From: Pseudomonas asiatica
GTDB lineage: Bacteria > Pseudomonadota > Gammaproteobacteria > Pseudomonadales > Pseudomonadaceae
DNA: 64,000 bases
Assembly (NCBI RefSeq): GCF_040214835.1
Contig: NZ_CP157874.1
Coordinates: 5,048,501-5,112,500, forward strand
Direction: 5' to 3'
Made by a program: the position numbers and the translations under genes. The notes under the pieces are model-generated. The model made no database searches. It was given only the letters and a program-made list of their open reading frames with translations, and was not told the DNA's origin. Below are positions 53,101 through 63,738 of the stretch, in pieces (position 1 is the stretch's first letter; every line of letters begins with the position of its first letter).

Positions 53101-53535
53101 TCAGGCATTCAGCTGCTTGGCACGCTGGCAGAACGCATCCACCAGCGTATTGGCCGCCTGGTTGAACAGCGGGCCCAGGGTCGCGCGCACCAGCGGGCCG
53201 GCATAATCGAACGACAGGTCCAGGCTGATCTTGCAGGCCTTGTCACCCAACGGCTTGAACACCCACAGGCCATGCAACTGGGTGAACGGCCCCTCTTCCA
53301 GGTTCATCTCGATGGACTGCCCCGGCACCAGTACGTTGCGCGTGACGAAGTGCTGGCTCATGCCGCCCTTGGCAACATCGAGCTTGGCGCGCATGTGCGT
53401 GTCGCTGGCTTCGATCACCGTCGAGGCCGAGCACCAAGGCAGGAACTGCGGATAGCTGGCCACATCGTTGACCAGATCGTAAAGCGCCTGGGCGGGGTAT
53501 GGCAGCAGGGCGGAGCGTTGAATATGGGTAGTCAT
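53101..53535 (-). CDS. ratA: RatA/COQ10-type START-domain protein
   Basis: A 144-residue SRPBCC (polyketide cyclase/START) protein: [60 protein letters not shown] and [20 protein letters not shown]. The family includes E. coli RatA, reported to block 70S formation, and mitochondrial Coq10, which binds ubiquinone; sequence alone does not decide between the roles. It diverges from smpB (162-bp gap), the order bamE-ratA-smpB seen in E. coli. Confidence 0.88.
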   Translation of the reverse strand: MTTHIQRSALLPYPAQALYDLVNDVASYPQFLPWCSASTVIEASDTHMRAKLDVAKGGMSQHFVTRNVLVPGQSIEMNLEEGPFTQLHGLWVFKPLGDKACKISLDLSFDYAGPLVRATLGPLFNQAANTLVDAFCQRAKQLNA

Positions 53536-53697
53536 CCAGGCATCACTTCCAAGGCTGGGTGGCGGCGCTTCGCAGCGTGCCGAAAACAGGTTCTGTCGCA
53601 AAGACAGGGGCTGTATTGTCCGGTATTCATTGCAGTGGCTCAAGCACACCGAAATCCCATAGCCGACGACGCGGCGACTGCCTATAATGCCGCCCCT

Positions 53698-54180
53698 ATG
53701 GCTAAACAAAAGAAACATCCGACCGGGACCATCGCGCAGAACAAGAAGGCGCGACACGATTACTTCATCGAACACAAGTTCGAGGCCGGGCTGGTCCTGT
53801 CCGGCTGGGAAGTAAAAAGCCTGCGAGCCGGCAAGGCGCACCTGACTGACAGCTACGTGCTGCTGAAAGACGGTGAGGCCTGGCTGTTCGGCAGCTACAT
53901 CACCCCGCTGACCACGGCCAGCACCCACGTCATCGCCGACCCCATCCGCACTCGCAAGCTGCTGCTGAACAAGCGCGAGCTCGAGCGCCTGGAAGCGGCC
54001 GTGGCGCAAAAGGGCTACACCTGCGTGGCCCTGGCGCTGTACTGGAGCAAGCACCTGATCAAGTGCGAAATCGCACTGGGCAAGGGCAAGAAGGAATTCG
54101 ACAAGCGCGACACCATGCGCGAGCGCGATTCCAACCGCGAGCTGCAGCGGGCTGTGCGGAACAAGGGCAAGGAAGAGTAA
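53698..54180 (+). CDS. smpB: SsrA-binding protein SmpB
   Basis: Binds the tRNA-like part of tmRNA and brings it to stalled ribosomes. The 160-residue protein has [60 protein letters not shown] and the basic C-terminal tail [19 protein letters not shown], needed for decoding-site contact. A TATAAT at 53683-53688 lies only about 10 bp before the ATG, so the leader is very short. The partner ssrA lies at 61774. Confidence 0.97.
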   Translation: MAKQKKHPTGTIAQNKKARHDYFIEHKFEAGLVLSGWEVKSLRAGKAHLTDSYVLLKDGEAWLFGSYITPLTTASTHVIADPIRTRKLLLNKRELERLEAAVAQKGYTCVALALYWSKHLIKCEIALGKGKKEFDKRDTMRERDSNRELQRAVRNKGKEE

Positions 54181-54200
54181 TACCTCTTCTTCAGCCTGCT

Positions 54201-54299
54201 CCGGCCTCTTCGCGGGTAAACCTGCTCCCACAGGATTAACACTGAGTTCAGATTCGGTGCAGTCTCTGTGGGAGCGGGTTTACCCGCGAAGAGGCCAGC
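54201..54299. repeat. Inverted REP pair between smpB and lldR
   Basis: Unit 1 at 54201-54234 (CCTCTTCGCGGGTAAACCTG) and inverted unit 2 at 54264-54299 (GGAGCGGGTTTACCCGCGAA). It separates the convergent smpB and lldR and may also serve as the transcript end. Confidence 0.87.
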
Positions 54300-54315
54300 A
54301 CTACCACTACAAATC

Positions 54316-55083
54316 TCAACGCCCGCTACGCCGCTCCGCCCGCGCCACTCGCTGCGCTTCTTCGTGCGCCTCTTCCAGCACCTCCTGCACATACAGAATG
54401 TGCCGGCTGGACACTTCCCGCGCATCCTCCGCCCTGCCCTCCACTATCGCCAGGTACAGCTCCCGGTGCTGGCTGATCAGCATGTCCCGGGTCTCGGTCC
54501 GTTGCTGGTACATGCCGCCGATGTTGGTCACCACGTTGCGCTTGAGCAGGTCGAACAAGCCGCGAATGGTGTGCAGCAGCACGGCATTATGGCTAGCCTC
54601 GGCAATCGCCAGGTGGAAGCGCGCATCGGCCGCGCCTTCCTCCGCCCGCGTCACTTCGTCGGCCCTGGCATAGCAGTCCTGCAGCGCATCGAACGCCGCC
54701 TTCAGCCGCGCCCGGTCCGGCTGGGTCGCGCGCTGGGCCGCGTAGTAGGCGCAGGAAGCCTCCAGGGTATGGCGGAATTCGAGCAGGTCACGCTGCGCCT
54801 CGGCACTGTGCTCGAGCAGCTGCAGCAACGGGTCGCTGAAAGTGGACCCCAGGGACTCGGCGACAAAATTGCCCCCACCCTGGCGGCTGACCAGCAGCCC
54901 CTTGGCCACCAGCTTCTGGATCGCCTCACGCAGTGACGGGCGGGACACGCCGAACTGCTCGGCAAGGACGCGCTCGGCCGGCAGCCGCTGCCCCGAGATC
55001 AGCGTGCCTTCCAGAATCATCCCTTCCAACCGATCGACAATGTCGTCGGACAGGCGCCGCTGGCGGACCTGATCAAAAACCAT
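54316..55083 (-). CDS. lldR: GntR/FadR-family lactate regulator LldR
   Basis: Repressor of the divergent lactate genes, released by lactate. The 255-residue protein has a GntR winged helix (VDRLEGMILEGTLISGQRLP; GVSRPSLREAIQKLVAKGLL) and a C-terminal FCD ligand domain with metal-ligand-type residues (FRHTLEASCAYYAAQRAT; ARFHLAIAEASHNAVL; SQHRELYLAIVEG). ATG 55083 is used; the adjacent GTG 55086 is possible. Its operator is probably the palindrome at 55278. A PdhR-like regulator is the alternative, but the neighbouring genes favour LldR. Confidence 0.93.
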   Translation of the reverse strand: MVFDQVRQRRLSDDIVDRLEGMILEGTLISGQRLPAERVLAEQFGVSRPSLREAIQKLVAKGLLVSRQGGGNFVAESLGSTFSDPLLQLLEHSAEAQRDLLEFRHTLEASCAYYAAQRATQPDRARLKAAFDALQDCYARADEVTRAEEGAADARFHLAIAEASHNAVLLHTIRGLFDLLKRNVVTNIGGMYQQRTETRDMLISQHRELYLAIVEGRAEDAREVSSRHILYVQEVLEEAHEEAQRVARAERRSGR

Positions 55084-55230
55084 CACATGCTCTCCACAAA
55101 CCCCCGGCAGATTTCAGGGGGCGCCTATTCTCGCCGATCCAGATCGCGCAAACACCCACCAGGCGACGATTTTCCCTGCCCACCAGGCGCCCGCTCATCG
55201 GCACGCGACCAAAGTTTTGCACGGGACAAA

Positions 55231-55258
55231 TTGACACACCCACGAAGACGCTTTTAAC
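55231..55258 (+). promoter_or_regulatory. Probable sigma-70 promoter of lldP-lldD-dld
   Basis: A perfect -35 TTGACA (55231-55236), 16-bp spacer and TTTAAC (55253-55258, four of six matches). Transcription would start near 55266, just before the LldR-type operator. Confidence 0.6.
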
Positions 55259-55277
55259 CTAGCGACCAGCCATTGTA

Positions 55278-55294
55278 AATTGGTCTTACCAATT
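55278..55294. promoter_or_regulatory. LldR-type operator
   Basis: AATTGGTCTTACCAATT is an inverted repeat with 7-bp perfect arms and a 3-bp centre, matching the FadR/PdhR/LldR operator pattern TTGGT-N3-ACCAA. It lies just downstream of the predicted lldP promoter, where bound repressor would block transcription. Confidence 0.8.
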
Positions 55295-55315
55295 ATCCAA
55301 TGCCAGTGCCTGACC

Positions 55316-55323
55316 AACAACAA
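55316..55323 (+). promoter_or_regulatory. CA motif (Hfq/Crc target) at the lldP ribosome-binding site
   Basis: AACAACAA fits the AAnAAnAA catabolite-activity motif and lies three bases before the Shine-Dalgarno AGGGG (55326-55330) of lldP. Hfq/Crc bound here would block translation, and CrcZ (9829-10200) would relieve it. Confidence 0.6.
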
Positions 55324-55339
55324 TTAGGGGCCACCCCAT

Positions 55340-57010
55340 ATGCAAACCTGGCAACAAATCTATAGTCCGCTTGGTAGTCTTGGCCTGTCCGCACTGGCGG
55401 CGGTCATTCCCATCGTCTTCTTCTTCCTCGCCCTCGCCGTATTCCGCCTCAAAGGCCACGTGGCCGGCAGCATCACCCTCGCATTGTCGATCCTGGTGGC
55501 GATCTTCGCCTTCCAGATGCCTGTCGACATGGCATTCGCCGCTGCGGGTTATGGCTTCCTCTACGGCCTCTGGCCGATTGCCTGGATCATCGTTGCCGCG
55601 GTGTTCCTGTACAAACTCACGGTCAAGAGCGGCCAGTTCGAAGTGATCCGCAGCTCGGTGCTGTCGATTACCGACGACCAGCGCCTGCAAGTGCTGCTGA
55701 TCGGCTTCTGCTTCGGTGCCTTCCTGGAAGGTGCGGCAGGCTTTGGCGCACCGGTGGCAATCACTGCCGCGCTGCTGGTGGGCCTGGGCTTCAACCCGCT
55801 GTACGCCGCCGGCCTGTGCCTGATCGCCAACACCGCGCCAGTGGCCTTCGGCGCCCTGGGCATCCCGATCATCGTGGCCGGCCAGGTCACCGGCATCGAC
55901 GCCTTCCACATCGGCGCCATGACCGGTCGCCAGCTGCCGCTGCTGTCGCTGTTCGTGCCGTTCTGGCTGGTATTCATGATGGACGGTCTGCGTGGCGTGA
56001 AGGAAACCTGGCCTGCCGCCCTGGTCGCCGGCCTGAGCTTCGCCGTCACCCAGTACTTCACCTCGAACTTCATCGGCCCGGAGCTGCCGGACATCACCTC
56101 GGCCCTGGCCAGCCTGATCGCCCTGACCCTGTTCCTGAAAGTCTGGCAGCCCAAGCGTTCGTTCGCCGAAGCCAAAGGCAGCGTCGGCGCCGCCGTGGTT
56201 CAGCCAAGCGGCAGCCAGCCAAGCCCCTACAGCTTTGGCGAGATCTTCAAAGCCTGGTCGCCGTTCCTGATCCTCACCGTGCTGGTCACCATCTGGACCC
56301 TGAAACCGTTCAAGGCGGCCTTCGCCCCGGGCGGCGCGATGTACAACTTCGTGTTCAACTTCGCCATCCCGCACCTCGACCAACTGGTGATCAAGACCGC
56401 ACCGATCGTCGCCGCGCCAACCGCCATGCCAGCGGTGTTCAAGCTCGACCCGATCTCTGCCACCGGCACCGCGATCTTCCTCTCGGCGCTGATCTCCATG
56501 GCCGTGCTGAAGATCAACTTCAAAACTGGTCTGACCACTTTCAAGGAAACCTTCTGGGAGCTGCGCTGGCCAATCCTGTCGATCGGCATGGTGCTGGCCT
56601 TCGCCTTCGTCACCAACTACTCGGGCATGTCCTCGACCATGGCCCTGGTGCTGGCCGGTACCGGTGCCGCGTTCCCGTTCTTCTCGCCGTTCCTTGGCTG
56701 GCTGGGTGTGTTCCTGACCGGTTCCGACACCTCGTCCAACGCCCTGTTCAGCTCGCTGCAGGCCACCACTGCGCACCAGATCGGGGTCAACGACACTCTG
56801 CTGGTAGCGGCCAACACCAGCGGCGGCGTGACCGGCAAGATGATCTCGCCGCAGTCGATCGCCGTGGCCTGCGCCGCCACCGGCCTGGTTGGCAAGGAGT
56901 CCGACCTGTTCCGCTTCACCGTCAAGCACAGCCTGTTCTTCGCCACCATCGTCGGCCTGATCACCCTGATCCAGGCCTACTGGCTGACCGGCATGCTGGT
57001 TCATCACTAA
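55340..57010 (+). CDS. lldP: L-lactate permease
   Basis: Lactate:proton symporter of the LctP family. The 556-residue protein has about 12-14 hydrophobic helices, for example [20 protein letters not shown] and AFCF-type segment [20 protein letters not shown], a family hallmark, plus [20 protein letters not shown] and [19 protein letters not shown]. It is the first gene of lldP-lldD-dld, divergent from lldR, with an operator and a CA motif in its leader. Glycolate is a possible second substrate in this family. Confidence 0.95.
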   Translation: MQTWQQIYSPLGSLGLSALAAVIPIVFFFLALAVFRLKGHVAGSITLALSILVAIFAFQMPVDMAFAAAGYGFLYGLWPIAWIIVAAVFLYKLTVKSGQFEVIRSSVLSITDDQRLQVLLIGFCFGAFLEGAAGFGAPVAITAALLVGLGFNPLYAAGLCLIANTAPVAFGALGIPIIVAGQVTGIDAFHIGAMTGRQLPLLSLFVPFWLVFMMDGLRGVKETWPAALVAGLSFAVTQYFTSNFIGPELPDITSALASLIALTLFLKVWQPKRSFAEAKGSVGAAVVQPSGSQPSPYSFGEIFKAWSPFLILTVLVTIWTLKPFKAAFAPGGAMYNFVFNFAIPHLDQLVIKTAPIVAAPTAMPAVFKLDPISATGTAIFLSALISMAVLKINFKTGLTTFKETFWELRWPILSIGMVLAFAFVTNYSGMSSTMALVLAGTGAAFPFFSPFLGWLGVFLTGSDTSSNALFSSLQATTAHQIGVNDTLLVAANTSGGVTGKMISPQSIAVACAATGLVGKESDLFRFTVKHSLFFATIVGLITLIQAYWLTGMLVHH

Positions 57011-57073
57011 AGTGAAAGGGGCCGGGCGCCATCGCGCGCCCGGCAATCCCCACACGCAACGCTGCGAGAATCC

Positions 57074-58219
57074 ATGATCATTTCCGCCTCTACCGACTAT
57101 CGCGCCGCGGCCCAACGCAAGCTGCCTCCCTTCCTGTTCCACTATGCCGACGGCGGCGCCTACGCCGAGCACACCCTGCGCCACAACGTCTCGGACCTGG
57201 CCAGCATTGCCCTGCGCCAACGCGTGCTGAAGAACATGTCCGAGCTCAGCCTTCAGACCAGACTGTTCGACGAAACCCTGAGCATGCCGGTGGCCCTGGC
57301 CCCGGTCGGCCTCACCGGCATGTACGCCCGCCGTGGCGAAGTTCAGGCGGCGCGCGCAGCGGCTGCCCACGGTATTCCGTTCACCATGTCCACGGTATCG
57401 GTGTGCCCGATCGAAGAAGTGGCCCCGGCCATCGACCGGCCGATGTGGTTCCAGCTGTACGTGCTCAAGGACCGCGGCTTCATGCGCAACGCCCTGGAGC
57501 GGGCCAAGGCCGCCGGGGTAAAGACCCTGGTGTTCACCGTCGACATGCCGACACCCGGCGCCCGTTACCGCGACGCCCACTCTGGCATGAGCGGCAAGAA
57601 CGGTCCGCTGCGCCGTGTGCTGCAGGCCATGACCCACCCCGAGTGGGCATGGGATGTCGGCGTGATGGGACGCCCGCACGACCTGGGCAACATTTCCACC
57701 TACCGTGGCAACCCCACCGGCCTTGCCGACTACATCGGCTGGCTGGCCAACAACTTCGACCCTTCGATTTCCTGGAAAGACCTGGAGTGGATCCGCGAGT
57801 TCTGGGACGGCCCGATGATCATCAAGGGCATCCTCGATGCCGATGACGCCCGCGATGCGGTCAGGTTCGGTGCCGACGGCATCGTCGTGTCCAACCACGG
57901 CGGCCGCCAGCTCGACGGCGTGCTGTCCAGCGCCCGTGCCCTGCCGGCAATTGCCGATGCGGTCAAAGGTGACCTGAAGATCCTCGCCGACTCCGGCATC
58001 CGCAGCGGCCTCGACGTGGTGCGCATGATCGCCCTGGGCGCCGATACCGTACTGATCGGCCGCGCCTTCCTCTACGCCCTTGCCGTGCACGGCCAGGCCG
58101 GGGTGAAGAACCTGCTGGAACTGTTCGAGAAGGAAATGCGCGTAGCGATGGTGCTGACCGGCGCCAAGTCGATCAGCGAAATCACCCGCGACTCGCTGGT
58201 ACGCGAACTGGGCGCTTGA
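57074..58219 (+). CDS. lldD: L-lactate dehydrogenase (FMN, quinone-linked)
   Basis: Membrane-associated flavoenzyme that oxidises L-lactate to pyruvate and feeds the respiratory chain. The 381-residue protein of the alpha-hydroxyacid oxidase family has [72 protein letters not shown] and the catalytic His-Gly-Gly region [15 protein letters not shown], followed by [19 protein letters not shown]. It follows lldP by 63 bp and is in the same operon. Confidence 0.96.
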   Translation: MIISASTDYRAAAQRKLPPFLFHYADGGAYAEHTLRHNVSDLASIALRQRVLKNMSELSLQTRLFDETLSMPVALAPVGLTGMYARRGEVQAARAAAAHGIPFTMSTVSVCPIEEVAPAIDRPMWFQLYVLKDRGFMRNALERAKAAGVKTLVFTVDMPTPGARYRDAHSGMSGKNGPLRRVLQAMTHPEWAWDVGVMGRPHDLGNISTYRGNPTGLADYIGWLANNFDPSISWKDLEWIREFWDGPMIIKGILDADDARDAVRFGADGIVVSNHGGRQLDGVLSSARALPAIADAVKGDLKILADSGIRSGLDVVRMIALGADTVLIGRAFLYALAVHGQAGVKNLLELFEKEMRVAMVLTGAKSISEITRDSLVRELGA

Positions 58220-58294
58220 ACGCCCGCAAGAACGACCGCCTGATTGACCCGGGGCATGTGGCGCACAGACGCCACGGCCCCGCGAGGAGACTGC

Positions 58295-61105
<2,811 letters not shown>

Positions 61106-61136
61106 CCGTTTAACGCAAAACCTGATAGCTGCCGCA

Positions 61137-61303
61137 ATCCCTGTGGGAGCGGGCAAGCCCGCGAACACCGGCGCAGCCGGTGCCATACACCGCGCAGCCT
61201 GCGTTGCGGGCACGCCCGCTCCCACAAGTACTGCACCGGCTTTGGGCCCACGCTGTACCTGTGGGAGCGGCTTCAGCCGCGAACACCGGCAAAGCCGGTG
61301 CCA
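61137..61303. repeat. Composite REP cluster with CACCGGC...GCCGGTG palindromes
   Basis: Three REP units lie in alternating orientation at about 61137-61186, 61190-61226 and 61256-61303. Units one and three carry an attached second palindrome, CACCGGC-gca-GCCGGTG (61166-61182) and CACCGGC-aaa-GCCGGTG (61284-61300). The same composite recurs at 62841-62888. It occupies the dld to 61381 gap. Confidence 0.85.
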
Positions 61304-61380
61304 TCCCGATTGAACCCCCGCCAATCCCCCGCAGTCCACCCTTACAGGCCCACCTTCCAGAGGCCCAGAAGGAGACTCCC

Positions 61381-61674
61381 ATGAAAGGTACCGCGCTTTC
61401 GGCCCTGTTCGCGGCCGCCACCCTGCTGGCTTCGCCGGTGTTCGCCGCCGAAGACCTGTGCACCGCCAACCTGCAAAAGATCGACGACAGCATGGCCACC
61501 GCCGGCGCCACCTCCGAAGGCCTGGACAAGGCCATCACCGAGCACGTCGACAAAGCCAAGGCTGCCCAAGCCTCGGGCGACACCAAGGAATGCATCGCCA
61601 TCACCAGCAAAGTCCTGGAGCGCCTGGAAAAAACCGAGAAAGGCAGCGGCACCAGCGGCGGTAGCGGCGCGTGA
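61381..61674 (+). CDS. Small secreted protein of unknown function
   Basis: A 97-residue precursor with a strong signal peptide (MKGTALSALFAAATLLASPV, cleavage near VFA-AE). The mature part of about 75 residues is helical and charged (DLCTANLQKIDDSMATAGAT; AITEHVDKAKAAQASGDTKE; SKVLERLEKTEKG) and contains two cysteines (in DLCT and KECIAIT) that could form a disulphide. The tail is Gly/Ser-rich. Ribosome-binding site GAAGGAGA is strong. I do not recognise a named domain. It lies between the lactate operon and ssrA. Confidence 0.85.
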   Translation: MKGTALSALFAAATLLASPVFAAEDLCTANLQKIDDSMATAGATSEGLDKAITEHVDKAKAAQASGDTKECIAITSKVLERLEKTEKGSGTSGGSGA

Positions 61675-61702
61675 GCCCGAAAGCGGGCGACCAGACCGGC
61701 TG

Positions 61703-61731
61703 TCGACGTCGCCCGCGCAATGGCGTATACT
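61703..61731 (+). promoter_or_regulatory. Probable promoter of ssrA
   Basis: TCGACG (61703-61708), 17-bp spacer and TATACT (61726-61731). The start would be near 61738, giving a precursor about 36 nt longer than mature tmRNA at its 5' end, to be trimmed by RNase P. Confidence 0.6.
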
Positions 61732-61773
61732 CCGCCTCACGTACCGTAAGGTGCGTTAGCTTAGAGCTAGTGT

Positions 61774-62165
61774 GGGGCCGATCAGGATTCGACGCCGGTA
61801 GCGAAACTCTAGGTGCATGCCGAGTTGGTAACAGAACTCGTAAATCCACTGTTGCAACTTTCTATAGTTGCCAATGACGAAAACTACGAGGGTTACGCTC
61901 TCGCTGCGTAAGCAGCTGAGCCCGCTCTCCTGGTAGCTTCGGCTCCAGCAATCATCAGGGGATGCCTGTAAACCCGAAATGATTGTCATACAGAACAGGA
62001 TCGTCGTGTAGCACGTTGGGGGCAAAGCGACTAAAACTTACCCAACTCGTCCAAAGCACCCTGCCCGTCGGGCGGCTGCGGATTAACTCAGTAGACACGG
62101 CTAAGCATGTAGTACCGACAGCGGAGTACTGGCGGACGGGGGTTCAAATCCCCCCGGCTCCACCA
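61774..62165 (+). ncRNA. ssrA: Transfer-messenger RNA (tmRNA)
   Basis: Rescues stalled ribosomes and tags the peptide for proteolysis. The tRNA-like ends pair: 5' GGGGCCG with 3' CGGCTCC, followed by ACCA with encoded CCA; the T-arm GGGGTTCAAATCCCCC is present. The tag frame runs from GCC 61870 to TAA 61911 and reads ANDENYEGYALAA, ending in the ALAA degron recognised by ClpXP. The 392-nt length is normal. SmpB is encoded 8 kb upstream. Confidence 0.97.
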
Positions 62166-62179
62166 AATTCCAAGGAAGA

Positions 62180-62203
62180 AGACGCCCTCGGGCGTCTTTT
62201 TTT
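62180..62203 (+). terminator. Terminator of ssrA
   Basis: AGACGCC (62180-62186) / GGCGTCT (62191-62197) with a CTCG loop and seven T. It starts 15 bp after the tmRNA 3' end. Confidence 0.93.
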
Positions 62204-62332
62204 GTGCTTGGATTTTGGGCTGAGCGAGCCCGTAAAATCAGATTTAACCCCTTTCGCGTAGGACGTTTCCCAAAGATACTCCCAGCGCCTGTTTTCCATT
62301 GCGGTCGTTTTTTCAGAGTTTTAGTCTCGTCG

Positions 62333-62518
62333 GGTCGTTGTACATCAACGACCAGCTTTGACAGGCTGATGACGACCAAGCACACGGTTTTGCCTATGGC
62401 GGCTGTGTGTGGGGCACCTCGTGTGCGCCGGTTTGGTCTTCACCGGTCTGTCAACCCATACACGGCTGCCACCACTTGTTTGACAGCAAGCGCTGGTCGC
62501 TCCACTGAGGACCAAAAT
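62333..62518 (+). other. Structured leader upstream of the DUF6124 gene
   Basis: At least three hairpins can be drawn: GGTCGTTG / CAACGACC (62333-62340 with 62346-62353), CACACGG / CTGTGTG (62381-62387 with 62403-62409) and CCGGT / ACCGG (62428-62432 with 62442-62446). The words TTTGACAG occur near both ends. The frame of the downstream gene is open through this stretch (from 62204), but the translation is Arg/Thr-rich with no recognisable domain. A leader RNA or sRNA is likelier than coding sequence. The 62204-62332 stretch before it shows no gene. Confidence 0.45.
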
Positions 62519-62761
62519 ATGCTGAAGATTGTCCCCGACCCACCCCACCAACTCCATTCCCTGGAAGACACCATCATGCTGGCCTCGGACTACGCGCTCT
62601 GTGCAGAAGCCGTAGCGCAGCAGGCAATGCTGATGCAGCCGCGATCGCCAGCGTCATTGTTGATCATGGCGTCGATGCACGAGCTTGAAGCCCTGCGCAA
62701 ATTACTCGAATCAGCGCTGGCGCAAATACACAAGCCAGCGGCCTCGCAACCACTGCACTGA
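62519..62761 (+). CDS. DUF6124-like small protein
   Basis: An 80-residue protein that looks like the Pseudomonas DUF6124 family: an N-terminal MLKIVPDPPHQLHSLEDTIM followed by one long amphipathic helix region (LASDYALCAEAVAQQAMLMQ; SLLIMASMHELEALRKLLES). There is no signal peptide or membrane helix. Start ATG 62519 follows GAGGAC. The family has many paralogues per genome and no known function. The name is from memory of the family pattern, not an alignment. Confidence 0.65.
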   Translation: MLKIVPDPPHQLHSLEDTIMLASDYALCAEAVAQQAMLMQPRSPASLLIMASMHELEALRKLLESALAQIHKPAASQPLH

Positions 62762-62784
62762 TTCACTTCATGCCAAGTGCTGTA

Positions 62785-62888
62785 TCTGTGGGAGTGGGTT
62801 CATCGAGGCGTCGAACCGCCGCGAAAAATCCAACGCGGTGCATGGCACCGGCTGCGCCGGTGTTCGCGGGTAAACCCGCTCCCACAGG
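62785..62888. repeat. REP pair with composite CACCGGC palindrome
   Basis: Unit 1 from 62785 (GTGGGAGTGGGTTCATCGAG) contains the CGAACCGCCGC insert also seen at 22146-22195. Unit 2 at 62841-62888 has CACCGGC-tgc-GCCGGTG followed by TTCGCGGGTAAACCCGCTCC. It fills the gap between the DUF6124 and DUF3077 genes. Confidence 0.83.
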
Positions 62889-62927
62889 GCCCCTGCCATG
62901 AGAACCGGGCTTGCCGGAGACAGGGGC
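62889..62927 (+). other. Hairpin in the DUF3077 gene leader
   Basis: GCCCCTG (62889-62895) pairs with CAGGGGC (62921-62927). Inside, CCGG at 62906 can pair with CCGG at 62914. There is no T-run; the hairpin stands 35 bp before the ATG. Confidence 0.5.
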
Positions 62928-62962
62928 AGCACAAGCACCTGCAACACGAGGGAGATAGATCA

Positions 62963-63226
62963 ATGGCCAACGAAGACACCCAATGCACAGTCGGTAAAAC
63001 CATCTTCTACCAAGGTGAAAACCAGACCCATCCACTGTTCCGCATCGAACCCGGCATACCCTGCCAGAACGCCCGTGAACAAGCCTCGGAACTGATGGGC
63101 TACGCGCGGGACCTGACCATCGACGGCCTGATGGAAGACAAACCGAAGCTGATCTGGGCCGCGCACTACCTCTGCGCCCTGGGCAAAGCACTGCTGGATG
63201 ATGCCGAACTCGGCATGATGCGCTGA
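62963..63226 (+). CDS. DUF3077 family small protein
   Basis: An 87-residue protein with the DUF3077 layout: an N-terminal short segment (TIFYQGENQTHPLFRIEPGI), then PCQNAREQASELMGYARDLT and a helical end PKLIWAAHYLCALGKALLDD. It has no export signal. Start ATG 62963 follows GAGGGAGA. DUF3077 and DUF6124 genes are typical multi-copy small genes of Pseudomonas with unknown roles; here they lie next to each other downstream of ssrA, separated by REP units. Confidence 0.75.
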   Translation: MANEDTQCTVGKTIFYQGENQTHPLFRIEPGIPCQNAREQASELMGYARDLTIDGLMEDKPKLIWAAHYLCALGKALLDDAELGMMR

Positions 63227-63459
63227 ACACCACACTGCCCTTCCCCGTGCTCGGCCAGCCTCAAAAACGGACTTCGCCCAACAGATACGGGGGTCAAAGG
63301 ACGAATGGTCGAAATGTGTCAGGCACGGGGAATTGCAGGGAGTTTTTTGCCACTACAGGCGTTTCAGCCAAGCGCGTTCGTCGTGGTGAAATGAACTTCA
63401 CTTTCTCGGCGTGTCAGATTAGGTCCTTGTCAAGCGAACTTCAGTAGAGGTACAGCCTT
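63227..63459. other. 233-bp gap without a recognisable gene
   Basis: No convincing reading frame, RNA gene or strong hairpin is visible. It presumably holds the promoter of the gene at 63460. Confidence 0.5.
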
Positions 63460-63738
63460 ATGAGCATGGCCACAATTGTAAGTGCCGTGATTTCCAGTCT
63501 CGCACCAAGTGTCTTTGACCATAACAGCCTGCAAGAACCCGGCGCGCATGTCTCTGCCGTCGAATATCACTATGGGATGGAAATCGATGTGAAACGGGTA
63601 TTGCAGCGCACCGACACATCCGACAAGACCGGTGTGGTACCGGTGACCGTAGTATATGAAGACAGTAAGGGCGAGATTCACAAGATCCGTTTCCTCGAAT
63701 GGGGTGGAAGCCCCGCCGCCCCTACTGGCACGGCCTGA
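63460..63738 (+). CDS. Hypothetical protein, 92 residues
   Basis: I do not recognise this protein. The N-terminal 25 residues are moderately hydrophobic (MSMATIVSAVISSLAPSVFD); the remainder is mixed (EYHYGMEIDVKRVLQRTDTS; GVVPVTVVYEDSKGEIHKIR) and looks like a small beta-rich domain. The tail ends in SPAAPTGTA. Start ATG 63460 has GTAGAGGT nine bases upstream, with a second ATG two codons later. The ribosome-binding site, lack of overlap with other genes and spacing support a real gene. It lies in the less GC-rich end of the window. Confidence 0.6.
   Translation: MSMATIVSAVISSLAPSVFDHNSLQEPGAHVSAVEYHYGMEIDVKRVLQRTDTSDKTGVVPVTVVYEDSKGEIHKIRFLEWGGSPAAPTGTA

Noticed and set aside
53101..53535. 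ratA as half of a toxin-antitoxin pair
   Set aside because: No partner gene is next to it in an operon; its neighbours are bamE and smpB. The conserved housekeeping context fits the COQ10/START role better.
61137..61303. Repeat cluster considered as a CRISPR array
   Set aside because: Units are palindromic REP elements in alternating orientation with unequal spacing and no cas genes.
61671..61877. 68-codon frame running into tmRNA
   Set aside because: It overlaps the ssrA promoter and tRNA-like domain and has no domain of its own.
61774..62165. ssrA 3' end as an occupied attachment site (prophage or island border)
   Set aside because: No integrase and no second copy of the tmRNA 3' end were found before the right edge, so I cannot support an inserted element inside the window.
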